Positions 1-8,013 of a stretch of DNA of 64,000 nucleotides are shown here, piece by piece. Every line of letters begins with the position of its first letter. Positions within the stretch are counted from its first letter, which is position 1. This stretch comes from Streptomyces sp. NBC_00239 (GTDB lineage Bacteria; Actinomycetota; Actinomycetes; Streptomycetales; Streptomycetaceae). Made by a program: the position numbers and the translations under genes. A model generated the notes under the pieces. The model was not told the origin of the DNA. It searched no databases and saw nothing but the letters and a program-made list of their open reading frames with translations. The stretch covers positions 1,116,001 through 1,180,000 of the forward strand of contig NZ_CP108095.1 in the NCBI RefSeq assembly GCF_036194065.1. Reading direction: 5' to 3'.

Positions 1-1
1 G

Positions 2-2137
2 CGGCGGCTGCTCGCCGACGAGCTGGGCGTCGATCCGGGACGCGAGCTCGCCAACGCCTACGCGCTGGCGCTGCGGGGCCAGGGCGACCACGAGGAGGAC
101 CGGGCCGCCGAGACGCCCGCGGCGTTCGCCCCGGCGGCGGGCGGGGCCGCGGACCCGGCCGCCGGCGCTGCCCCGACCGCCCCGGCGCGCACACCCGCCC
201 CGGCCCCCGCTGCCTTCCCGGGCAGCGGCGTGGTGGATCTGCTGCCGCGGGCGCCCCGCGGCTTCCACGGGCGGCACGCCGAGCTGGCCGCGCTGTCGGT
301 GGCCGCCACCGGGGAGGCGCCCGTGTGCCTGGTCACCGGGCCCGCGGGCGTCGGCAAGAGCGCCCTCGTGGTGCACTGGGCGCACCGCGCCGAGGCACGG
401 TTCCCCGACGGCCGCCTCCATGTCGACCTGCGCGGTTTCAGCGAGACGGGCGAGCCCCCGCTGATGGACGTGCTGCGGGAGTTCCTGCTGGCCCTGGGCG
501 TGCCGCCGCGCCGGGTGCCGGAGTCTGTGATCAGCGCGGCCGCCCTGTACCGGTCGCTGACCGCCGAGCGCCGGCTGCTGGTCGTCCTGGACAACGTACG
601 GGCGTCGCAGCAGGCGCGGCCGCTGCTGCCGGGCGGCACCGGCTGCGTCACCGTGGTCACCAGCCGGCACCGGCTGCGCGGGCTGATCGCCTCGGACGCC
701 GCCCGGCCCGTTCCGCTGGGCGTCCTGGGGCCGGACGACAGTACGGAGCTACTGGCCGCGGTGCTGGGCAGCGGGCGGGTGCACGCCGAGCCGGTGGCCG
801 CCCGGCGCCTGGCGCGGCTGTGCGACGGGCTGCCGCTGGCGCTGCGGGTGGCCGCCGCCCGGCTCGCCGACCAGCCGCAGTGGACGCTCGCCGCGATGGC
901 GGACGAGCTGTCGGACGCCACCCGCAGGCTCAGCCTGCTCGACGCCGAGGACACCGGGGTGCGCGCGGCCCTCCAGCTGTCGGTGCGGCTGCTGCCGCCG
1001 GACGCCGCGCACCAGTTCGCGCACCTGGGCCGGCATCCCGGCACGCACGTCGACCGGGGGACGGCGGCGGCCCTGGCGGGTACCGACCCTGCCACGGCCG
1101 AGGCGGCCCTCGAACAGCTTTCCGCCGCGCATCTGGTGACGTCGAGCGCGCCGGGCCGCTGGACCCTGCACGACCTCGTGCGGCTGTACGCGCGCGGACT
1201 CGACGCCGGGCCCGACGCGCTGGAGCGGGTGCTCGACCACTACATCGCCACCGGCCTCGCGGCCGCCCAGGCCGCCGAACAGGACGGCGAGCCGTGCTTC
1301 GCGCTGCCGACGGACTTCCGTACGCCGCCTGAGGTACGGCGGTTCCCCGACCGGGAGGCCGCCATGGCCTGGTACGCGGCCGAACGCGAGGACGTGGTCC
1401 TCGCGGCGGGCGCGGCGCAGGTCGCCGCCCTGCACAGCAGGACCTGGCGGCTGGTGCTGGTGCTGTGGCCGCTGATGGTGTGGCGGGTCCTCGACGGCTG
1501 GGCGCCGCTGCTGTACACGGCCCTGTCGGCGGCTCGCGCGGACGGCGATCCCAACGCCGAGTCGCGGGTACTCGCCCTGCTCGGCTGGGTCCTCACCGAG
1601 GAGGGCCGCACCGCCGAGGCGCTGCCGCACCTGGAGGCCGCCCCGCCGCTCGCCGCGCGGGCCGGCGACCGCGGCGGCGAAGCCACCGCCCTCGTCAACC
1701 TCTCGCTCGCCCAGGCCGCGCTCGGTGACCTCGACGAGGCGGCGCAGGGCTGTCTGCGGGCGGCGAAGCTGGCGCGCCAGGCCGGTCTGGCGCAGACGGA
1801 GCGGCTCGCGCTGTACCACCTGTCCCGGCACCGGCTCGACTCCGGCCAGTGGCAGGAGGCCCTCGACACCGCGACGGCCGCGGGCTCGATCCGGCTCCCG
1901 GACGCGCCGTCGGCGCCCCGGGCACTGCTGCTCGCCGCGGCCGGCGAGGCGCTGCTCGGGCTCGGCGACGAGACCGAGGGCGTGCGGTGCCTGGAGGAGG
2001 CGGCGTACGAGGCGGAGTCCTCCGGTTACGACGACGGCGCGGCGCGCGCGCTGGGCGCGCTGGTCCGCGTGTCGGCGGACGCCGGGTACCGGGTGCGGTA
2101 CGACGCGGCCGTGGCGCGGCTCGCGGCCCGCGCCTGA
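2..2137 (+). CDS. SARP/AfsR-type transcriptional regulator, 5' end outside window
   Basis: The reading frame is open from the window edge, so the N-terminal OmpR-like DNA-binding domain is missing here. The first visible residues (RRLLADELGVDPGREL) match the end of a bacterial transcriptional activator (BTAD) domain. An Ala/Pro linker follows, then an NB-ARC-type ATPase: Walker A GPAGVGKS at nt 338-361 and Walker B-like LLVVLDN near nt 574-594, with a TSRHR sensor motif. The last third is alpha-helical with TPR-like repeats. This is the AfsR layout (SARP DNA-binding, BTAD, NB-ARC, TPR), a family that activates secondary metabolism promoters through heptameric direct repeats. Such a repeat array lies just downstream at 2199-2242. 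No biosynthetic core genes follow, so the target set is unknown. Identification of family is firm; orthology to AfsR itself is not shown. Confidence 0.9.
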   Translation, partial: RRLLADELGVDPGRELANAYALALRGQGDHEEDRAAETPAAFAPAAGGAADPAAGAAPTAPARTPAPAPAAFPGSGVVDLLPRAPRGFHGRHAELAALSVAATGEAPVCLVTGPAGVGKSALVVHWAHRAEARFPDGRLHVDLRGFSETGEPPLMDVLREFLLALGVPPRRVPESVISAAALYRSLTAERRLLVVLDNVRASQQARPLLPGGTGCVTVVTSRHRLRGLIASDAARPVPLGVLGPDDSTELLAAVLGSGRVHAEPVAARRLARLCDGLPLALRVAAARLADQPQWTLAAMADELSDATRRLSLLDAEDTGVRAALQLSVRLLPPDAAHQFAHLGRHPGTHVDRGTAAALAGTDPATAEAALEQLSAAHLVTSSAPGRWTLHDLVRLYARGLDAGPDALERVLDHYIATGLAAAQAAEQDGEPCFALPTDFRTPPEVRRFPDREAAMAWYAAEREDVVLAAGAAQVAALHSRTWRLVLVLWPLMVWRVLDGWAPLLYTALSAARADGDPNAESRVLALLGWVLTEEGRTAEALPHLEAAPPLAARAGDRGGEATALVNLSLAQAALGDLDEAAQGCLRAAKLARQAGLAQTERLALYHLSRHRLDSGQWQEALDTATAAGSIRLPDAPSAPRALLLAAAGEALLGLGDETEGVRCLEEAAYEAESSGYDDGAARALGALVRVSADAGYRVRYDAAVARLAARA

Positions 2138-2198
2138 GCGCCCCGCCCGGCCCGCGGGGCCACCCCCTGCGACCTGGGAGGACGTCCGGACCGGTGGA

Positions 2199-2253
2199 CG
2201 TCAGCGGAACGTCAGCGGCGCGTGAACGCAACGCCAGCCGACCCCGTCAGGGT
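2199..2253 (+). promoter_or_regulatory. Four 11-bp-spaced direct repeats with -10-like box: probable SARP operator/promoter
   Basis: Heptamers CGTCAGC, CGTCAGC, CGTGAAC and CGCCAGC start at 2199, 2210, 2221 and 2232, exactly 11 bp apart, one helical turn. A -10-like CAGGGT (2248-2253) begins 9 nt after the last heptamer. SARP proteins bind 11-bp-spaced heptamer repeats about 8 bp upstream of the -10, so the geometry fits. It lies between a SARP gene and the lipoprotein starting at 2318. PhoP boxes also use 11-bp repeats (GTTCACC-like), so PhoP is the alternative. Confidence 0.6.
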
Positions 2254-2317
2254 GGACACATCGCGGAAGACCTGCCGCGATGCGACCACACCGCAGCACC
2301 CACCCGGGGAGTTCCAC

Positions 2318-3043
2318 ATGCGTACCACCCGCACCGCCCACCGCCTCCGCGCCGTCGCCCTGGCCGCCACCACCGCCGGTCTCGCGCTCGCCCTGACCGC
2401 GTGCGGCGGCTCGGACAGCGGCAACGGCAAGGCCGGGAAGGCCGACAGCGGGAAGGCCGCCGACGCCCGGCCCGGCACGGGCGGGGACGCGCCCCGGGAC
2501 GCGGTGAAGGCGGACGCGCCGGCCGAGGCCGCGGGCGGCGGCTCGGGCACCACCGCCGAAGCGCGCGCCGCCAAGGCGCATGCCGGCAAGGGTTCCGCCG
2601 CCGGGAGCGAAGCCACCACCGCGTGCACGGGCGACGAGATGTCGTACCACGTGGTGCACCGCTTCCCGAAGCAGCCGGGCGAGCACCTCCTCATCAGCGC
2701 GAAGAACGCCGATTCCAAGCCGTGCTGGGTGACCTCGTACCCCTCCGTCATGCTGGGAGACTCCACCTCCGTGCTGGCGCACTCCGCGAAGGACGCGCCG
2801 GGCGGCAGCGCCCGCATCACCGTCCGGCCGGGGGCCACGGTGTACGCGGCCGTGAACCTGTTCGCCGACGGCTCCGGGAACCGGACCGCAGGCGGTCTGA
2901 GCCTGGCGCTGCGCGACCAGACCGGCGACTCGGGCCCGGCCACCGAGCAGGACGCCTTCGACGCCAAGGACGTCCCCACGAAGTTCACGTGGGCCTCGGC
3001 CGACGTCACGCACTGGAACACCGCGAAGCCGTACGACTTTTAG
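2318..3043 (+). CDS. Secreted lipoprotein, DUF4232-like
   Basis: A 241-residue protein. The ATG at 2318 follows a GGGGAG ribosome site; an upstream in-frame ATG at 2222 lies inside the repeat operator and is not used. Residues 1-25 form a lipoprotein signal ending in the lipobox LTAC, so the mature protein is anchored outside the membrane. A Gly/Ala/Lys-rich low-complexity linker of about 75 residues follows, then a beta-rich C-terminal domain with CTGDEMSYHVV at its start and a conserved second Cys (KPCWVT), the pattern of Streptomyces DUF4232 proteins. Function of the family is unknown. The gene is preceded by a SARP-like operator and is the likely direct target of the upstream regulator. 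Confidence 0.8.
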   Translation: MRTTRTAHRLRAVALAATTAGLALALTACGGSDSGNGKAGKADSGKAADARPGTGGDAPRDAVKADAPAEAAGGGSGTTAEARAAKAHAGKGSAAGSEATTACTGDEMSYHVVHRFPKQPGEHLLISAKNADSKPCWVTSYPSVMLGDSTSVLAHSAKDAPGGSARITVRPGATVYAAVNLFADGSGNRTAGGLSLALRDQTGDSGPATEQDAFDAKDVPTKFTWASADVTHWNTAKPYDF

Positions 3044-3537
3044 TCACGGGCGCCGGTGCGCCCGCTACCGCCACGGCCACAGGCACGGCCACTGGCACGG
3101 CCACGGTCGGCTTCACGTGTGCGGGCCGGCCGGCCGAGGGAGGACGGCCAGGCGCCTCCGGGCGGGGGATCGAAGAAGTAGCCGCCTCCCAGTGCGAGTT
3201 GATGCTGCGTCATGGCTTCGCCGACAGCGAGTCCGCCGCGTCGTGCGCAACATCGGTCACCGCACGTTCACATCTCGCGCACGGACCGCCCACGCTGGGG
3301 CAACACCGGTGAGACTGACGAAGGTTGAGGGACAGGCCGGCGCGTCCGGAGCGTCGGACAAGAGGGTGCGCGGAGGCCTTCACACCCGCCTGACCGGCCC
3401 GGACGGGGGCGGTGCTGTCCGGGACACCGGACGGCCGTTGTGCCCGGTGCCTCCCGCGGCAAGACTCGGCGGCGGCCCGGTGGTCACCCGCCGGACGCCG
3501 TCACCGTCACCCTCACCTGATCACCAGGAGTGCTGTC
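3044..3537 (+). other. Intergenic stretch without a convincing gene; three 12-bp tandem repeats
   Basis: No frame here has a ribosome site, recognisable domain and Streptomyces codon bias together. Three near-identical 12-bp units (CACGGCCACAGG, CACGGCCACTGG, CACGGCCACGGT) occupy 3072-3107. The rest is presumably the promoter of the gene at 3538. Confidence 0.5.
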
Positions 3538-4128
3538 GTGCGCAATCGACTCCGAGTCCTGCCCGTGGCCGTCGCGACGACGCTCGCGGCCGGTCTGCTG
3601 TCCGCCGCCGTCGTACCGGCGCAGGCCGAGCCGGCAGCCGGGCAGGCAGCCGCTCCCGCGGCTGTCCCGGCGTACTACCTCAAGTTCGACAAGAGCTCGG
3701 TGACCAACTCGAAGCTCTACCTGATGAAGAGCGTCGCGGGACCCGACAAGGTGCTCGCGAGCTACAAGGCCGGCTCCGGCCAGAGCACCAACGCCTGCAT
3801 ACTCAACCGGGGTTGGCTGCCGAACGGCACCTACAACATCGAGTTCCACCGGAAGAACTTCGACGGCATCATCAACGGCTACGTCATCAAGATCTCCGAC
3901 CACAAGTGCCACAACGGCACCAAGCGGACCGAGCTGTTCATCCACAGCGAGATGCGGCCCAACGGAACCCAGGGCAGCATCGAGTCCGAGAAGTGGACCA
4001 ACAGCAACCCGAACGACTACTACTCCAACGGGTGCATCAAGCTCAACCCGAACAACATCAAGAACCTGTTCTCCAAGATCGACGGTCTGGGCTGGTCCCG
4101 CGTCACCAAGCTGTACGTGTTCAGCTAG
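3538..4128 (+). CDS. Secreted L,D-transpeptidase (YkuD) fold protein
   Basis: A 196-residue protein with a GTG start at 3538, seven nt after AGGAG (3526-3530). Residues 1-30 are a Sec signal peptide with cleavage expected after AQA. The mature part holds the YkuD signature: His136 in FIHSEM and Ser163-Asn-Gly-Cys166 in SNGCIKL, where the Cys is the catalytic nucleophile. Members crosslink peptidoglycan stem peptides (3-3 bonds) or attach proteins to it, outside the membrane. The protein is short and has no separate binding domain. It faces a convergent serine hydrolase gene across a set of strong hairpins. A second YkuD protein occurs at 50975. The exact substrate cannot be read from sequence. 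Confidence 0.85.
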   Translation: MRNRLRVLPVAVATTLAAGLLSAAVVPAQAEPAAGQAAAPAAVPAYYLKFDKSSVTNSKLYLMKSVAGPDKVLASYKAGSGQSTNACILNRGWLPNGTYNIEFHRKNFDGIINGYVIKISDHKCHNGTKRTELFIHSEMRPNGTQGSIESEKWTNSNPNDYYSNGCIKLNPNNIKNLFSKIDGLGWSRVTKLYVFS

Positions 4129-4147
4129 CGCGCCGCGCTCCCGGAAC

Positions 4148-4266
4148 GGTGGTCCGGCCCCGGCCAGGGGCCGGACCACCACGCGCCGGTACCGGTGACC
4201 CGGGGTCAGCGGGTCGCCGGTACCGGCGCGCCGGCCGGTGACCGGGTCGGTGCGGTCACCGGCCGG
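4148..4266. terminator. Triple perfect palindrome between convergent genes
   Basis: Three consecutive perfect inverted repeats, each with 14-bp arms: 4148-4161/4167-4180 (5-nt loop), 4182-4195/4217-4230 (21-nt loop) and 4231-4244/4253-4266 (8-nt loop). They fill the gap between stop codons of the convergent genes ending at 4128 and 4269 and would form strong hairpins on either transcript, so a bidirectional terminator is the natural reading. Confidence 0.8.
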
Positions 4267-4268
4267 TT

Positions 4269-5555
<1,287 letters not shown>

Positions 5556-5772
5556 TCAGGGCAAGGGGAAAGGGCACGGCCCGCATCGCGCGGACCGATC
5601 GCCCCGAGCCTACGCAAGATCACGGGCAGGAAAGCAACGGCCGGGCCCCGAGCACGCGGAGGGAACGCTTCCGCTCTTATGGCCATCTAGTCCGGTGCGC
5701 TCCGGTTGGCAGCGCTCTGGCCCGGTACGTCCGGGCCGGGAACTCGCATGGTGCAGAAGGAATCGCTCACAC

Positions 5773-6870
5773 ATGGGTCTGACAAGTGGCGCGCTGCTGG
5801 CGTGCGCCCTGCTGTGCACGGCGCTGGTGTTCACGGTCACGGTGTGGCTGTGGCCGCGGCTGGCCCGGCGCGGCTGCCGGCCGGTGCTGGGCCGGATCGG
5901 CCTGCTGGCAGTCGTTCAGGTCCTGGTGCTCGCGTCGGTCGGCCTGACGGCCAACCGGAGCTTCCTGCTCTACGACTCGTGGGCGGACCTCGCGGGCACG
6001 AAGCGCCCGCAGGTGGCGGCGCCGGGCGGGTCCGCCGTAGAGGTGCTCGGGCGGCGGGCCCCCGAGGTGCCCGGTGGTGGGAATCCGCTCAGGGCCGGGG
6101 TGATCGAGGAGGTGACGGTCCACGGCGAGCGGTCCCGGACGGCCGCGCAGGCGTACGTGTACCTGCCGCCGGAGTACTTCCGGCCGGGCAACGAGCGGCG
6201 CCGGTTCCCGGCCACGGTCGTCCTGACCGGCTACCCGGGCGCGGCGGAGAACCTGTTCAAGGGGCTCCGGTACCCGCGGACGGCGCTCGAGCAGGTCAAG
6301 CAGCGGAAGATGCGCCCGATGATCCTGGTGATGATGCGGCCCACCGTCTCGGTGGCCAACACGCAGTGCGTCGACGTCCCCGGCGGCCCGCGGAGCGAGA
6401 CGTTCTTCGGCACGGACGTCACCCGGGCGGTGGCGAGCACGTACCGGGTCGGCGCCTCGCCCCGGAGCTGGGGCATCATCGGCGACTCGACCGGCGGCTA
6501 CTGCGCGCTGAAGATGGCGTTGCAGCACCCGGAGACGTACGCGGCCGGGGTCGGCCTGTCGGCGAACTACAAGCCGGACATCGACAAGGACTCCGGCGAT
6601 CTCTTCCACGGGAACAAGGCCGAGGAGAAGCGGTCCGATCTGTTGTGGTACCTGAACCACCGGCCGCAGCCGCGCTCCTCGTTCCTCGTCACGACCTCCC
6701 GGCAGGGCGAGCCGAACCGCGGGGCGACGCAAGAGTTCGTCCGGCGGGTGCGGCATCCCGCGCGGGTCTCGTCGATCACCCTGGACCACGGCGGCCACAA
6801 CTTCCGCACGTGGCTGCGCGAGATCCCGCCCTCCCTGGCCTGGCTCAGCGGCCGGCTGGGCCCGCAGTAG
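5773..6870 (+). CDS. Membrane-anchored alpha/beta-hydrolase (esterase D / antigen 85-like)
   Basis: A 365-residue protein. Two hydrophobic segments (about residues 5-28 and 42-62) anchor the N-terminus; the rest is predicted outside the membrane. The nucleophile elbow is Gly-Asp-Ser239-Thr-Gly in IIGDSTGGYCALKMAL, preceded by VYLPPEYF and LTGYPG, the layout of the esterase D/mycolyl-transferase-like family; His in DHGGHNFRTW is the probable catalytic base. Members hydrolyse esters or transfer acyl groups at the cell surface. The ATG at 5773 is preceded by AAGGAA at a rather long spacing; longer frames upstream would run through the neighbouring gene's promoter. Converges with the DUF2306-like gene at 6892. 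Confidence 0.82.
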   Translation: MGLTSGALLACALLCTALVFTVTVWLWPRLARRGCRPVLGRIGLLAVVQVLVLASVGLTANRSFLLYDSWADLAGTKRPQVAAPGGSAVEVLGRRAPEVPGGGNPLRAGVIEEVTVHGERSRTAAQAYVYLPPEYFRPGNERRRFPATVVLTGYPGAAENLFKGLRYPRTALEQVKQRKMRPMILVMMRPTVSVANTQCVDVPGGPRSETFFGTDVTRAVASTYRVGASPRSWGIIGDSTGGYCALKMALQHPETYAAGVGLSANYKPDIDKDSGDLFHGNKAEEKRSDLLWYLNHRPQPRSSFLVTTSRQGEPNRGATQEFVRRVRHPARVSSITLDHGGHNFRTWLREIPPSLAWLSGRLGPQ

Positions 6871-6891
6871 CCTGCGGCCGGGACGGTGCCG

Positions 6892-7680
6892 TCAGGTTCG
6901 CGCCTTCGCCGGGACGGGAGGCGCAGGGGTCACGCCGGGCCTGCCGGCGGCGGGGGTCGTGCGGGCCGGGCGCTTCGGCGTCCGGTCCAGCCACCACTGG
7001 ACGACGACCAGGTTGCCCACCCAGCCGACCCAACGGGACGCCTCGATCACGTAGCCGATGTCCACCTCTTCGAGCCACGGCGAGTACCAGATCCACGACA
7101 TGCCGATCACGAAGCCCCAGACCACCTGGCCCCACATGATCGCGAAGCTGTAGAGCATGTAGCGGCGGTGGTCTCGCCAGCGCCGCTGCCGGGCCCGTAC
7201 GAAGCCCATGACGCCGGTCACCGACCACAGCACCGCCGACATCAGCACGCCGATGCTGCCGGACTTGAAGGTGACCGGGAACATGATCAGCGCCAGCGCG
7301 GCGGACGGGAGCGCCCCGGCGAAGAGGTAGACGCGGCCGATCCGGCGGTGGGCGACGGGGTGTTCGCGGCGCAGCCAGGGCCACATCTGCAGGCACATGG
7401 TCACCATCGCCACCGTGCCGAAGCCCACGTGTCCGGCGAGCACCGCGTAGTGGAGGGGGAAGCGCAGCGGGATGCGCGGCCGGTCGGTGTGGAAGCCCAG
7501 GTACGGGGGCAGTTGGTACGCCAGGAAGGCGATGGTGGCGAGCGCCATGAGGACCATCGCGGCATGGCCGCCGAGGCGTCTCCTGCGTGCCGTGGCGTCT
7601 GCGGGGGGTCGTTCTGACGCGGCCCGGGGCCGCTGTCGGGGGACAGCGGGAGCACCGGGCCGCTCGGGTTTGTGCGTCAC
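6892..7680 (-). CDS. Multi-pass membrane protein, DUF2306-like
   Basis: A 262-residue protein with a basic, Pro-rich N-terminal tail of about 37 residues followed by roughly seven hydrophobic helices. Conserved His/Trp/Arg positions (HYAVLAGHVGFGTVA, WLRREHPVAHRRIGRVYLF, RDHRRYMLYSFAIMWGQ) resemble the DUF2306 family of predicted membrane proteins, whose function is unknown. The HRRIGR stretch after paired helices is characteristic. It is divergent from the tRNA-like/unknown gene locus at 7939-10374, sharing a 260-bp intergenic region. Confidence 0.75.
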   Translation of the reverse strand: MTHKPERPGAPAVPRQRPRAASERPPADATARRRRLGGHAAMVLMALATIAFLAYQLPPYLGFHTDRPRIPLRFPLHYAVLAGHVGFGTVAMVTMCLQMWPWLRREHPVAHRRIGRVYLFAGALPSAALALIMFPVTFKSGSIGVLMSAVLWSVTGVMGFVRARQRRWRDHRRYMLYSFAIMWGQVVWGFVIGMSWIWYSPWLEEVDIGYVIEASRWVGWVGNLVVVQWWLDRTPKRPARTTPAAGRPGVTPAPPVPAKART

Positions 7681-7899
7681 GGATCATTCCTCCTGTGCCG
7701 CTGGGTCTCGGCCACCGAGACCCTCTGTGATCGAAAGTGTGTTCTGTGTCGCGGTTGTGCGTCCATCTCCCGGATTGCGCGGCATCTTCCAAGGTCATCC
7801 CGGGTGATGCCCGGCGTTCACGCCGCCGTGGGCCCGCGTTCGACCGAGGCCGCGTGGTACGCCGGGTCCTTCGCTATGGCCTGGCGGGCGGAATCTCCT

Positions 7900-7928
7900 T
7901 TGCGGCGCTTTCCGGGGCCGCCTAGTGT
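7900..7928 (+). promoter_or_regulatory. Predicted sigma-HrdB-type promoter of the tRNA-like leader
   Basis: TTGCGG (7900-7905) and TAGTGT (7923-7928) are separated by exactly 17 nt and match the Streptomyces TTGACN/TANNNT consensus well. Transcription would begin near 7935, only a few nt before the tRNA-like fold at 7939. Confidence 0.55.
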
Positions 7929-7938
7929 CACGTTTCGA

Positions 7939-8010
7939 CGGCGTGTAGCTCAGCAGCAGAGCACCGGGCTCCGGACCCGGAGGGCGCAGGGGCAGGACCT
8001 GCCACGCCGG
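7939..8010 (+). ncRNA. tRNA-Arg(CCG)-like cloverleaf in the 5' leader of the next gene
   Basis: All four tRNA stems pair perfectly: acceptor CGGCGTG/CACGCCG (7939-7945 with 8003-8009, 7 bp), T8 and A9 at 7946-7947, D stem GCTC/GAGC (7948-7951 with 7959-7962), anticodon stem CCGGG/CCCGG (7964-7968 with 7976-7980) and T stem GCAGG/CCTGC (7986-7990 with 7998-8002). The anticodon loop CTCCGGA is canonical (U33, purine 37) and reads CCG, arginine. The variable loop has 5 nt. However the T loop is GGCAGGA rather than TTCGANY, the D loop is AGCAGCA without the usual GG, and no CCA follows. The fold ends 3 nt before an ATG. It is therefore a tRNA mimic or regulatory leader more likely than a working tRNA; a decaying tRNA gene is the alternative, but perfect stems argue against simple decay. 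Confidence 0.7.
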
Positions 8011-8013
8011 CTT

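Noticed and set aside
2222..2317. Upstream ATG for the lipoprotein gene
   Set aside because: It lies within the repeat operator, lacks a ribosome site and would add residues before a clean lipoprotein signal.
1..3043. SARP gene as marker of an antibiotic cluster
   Set aside because: No polyketide, peptide or terpene synthase is present in the following 60 kb.
3117..4241. Long plus-strand frame overlapping the L,D-transpeptidase
   Set aside because: Arg/Gly-rich reading of the other frame of a well-supported gene.
7939..8010. Ordinary functional tRNA-Arg gene
   Set aside because: The T loop lacks TTCGANY, the D loop lacks GG, and no CCA end is encoded; so it was listed as a tRNA-like RNA instead.
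7672..8013. Longer upstream start for the 8014 gene
   Set aside because: It would begin at the divergent neighbour's start codon and translate through the promoter and the tRNA-like fold; residues are not conserved-looking.
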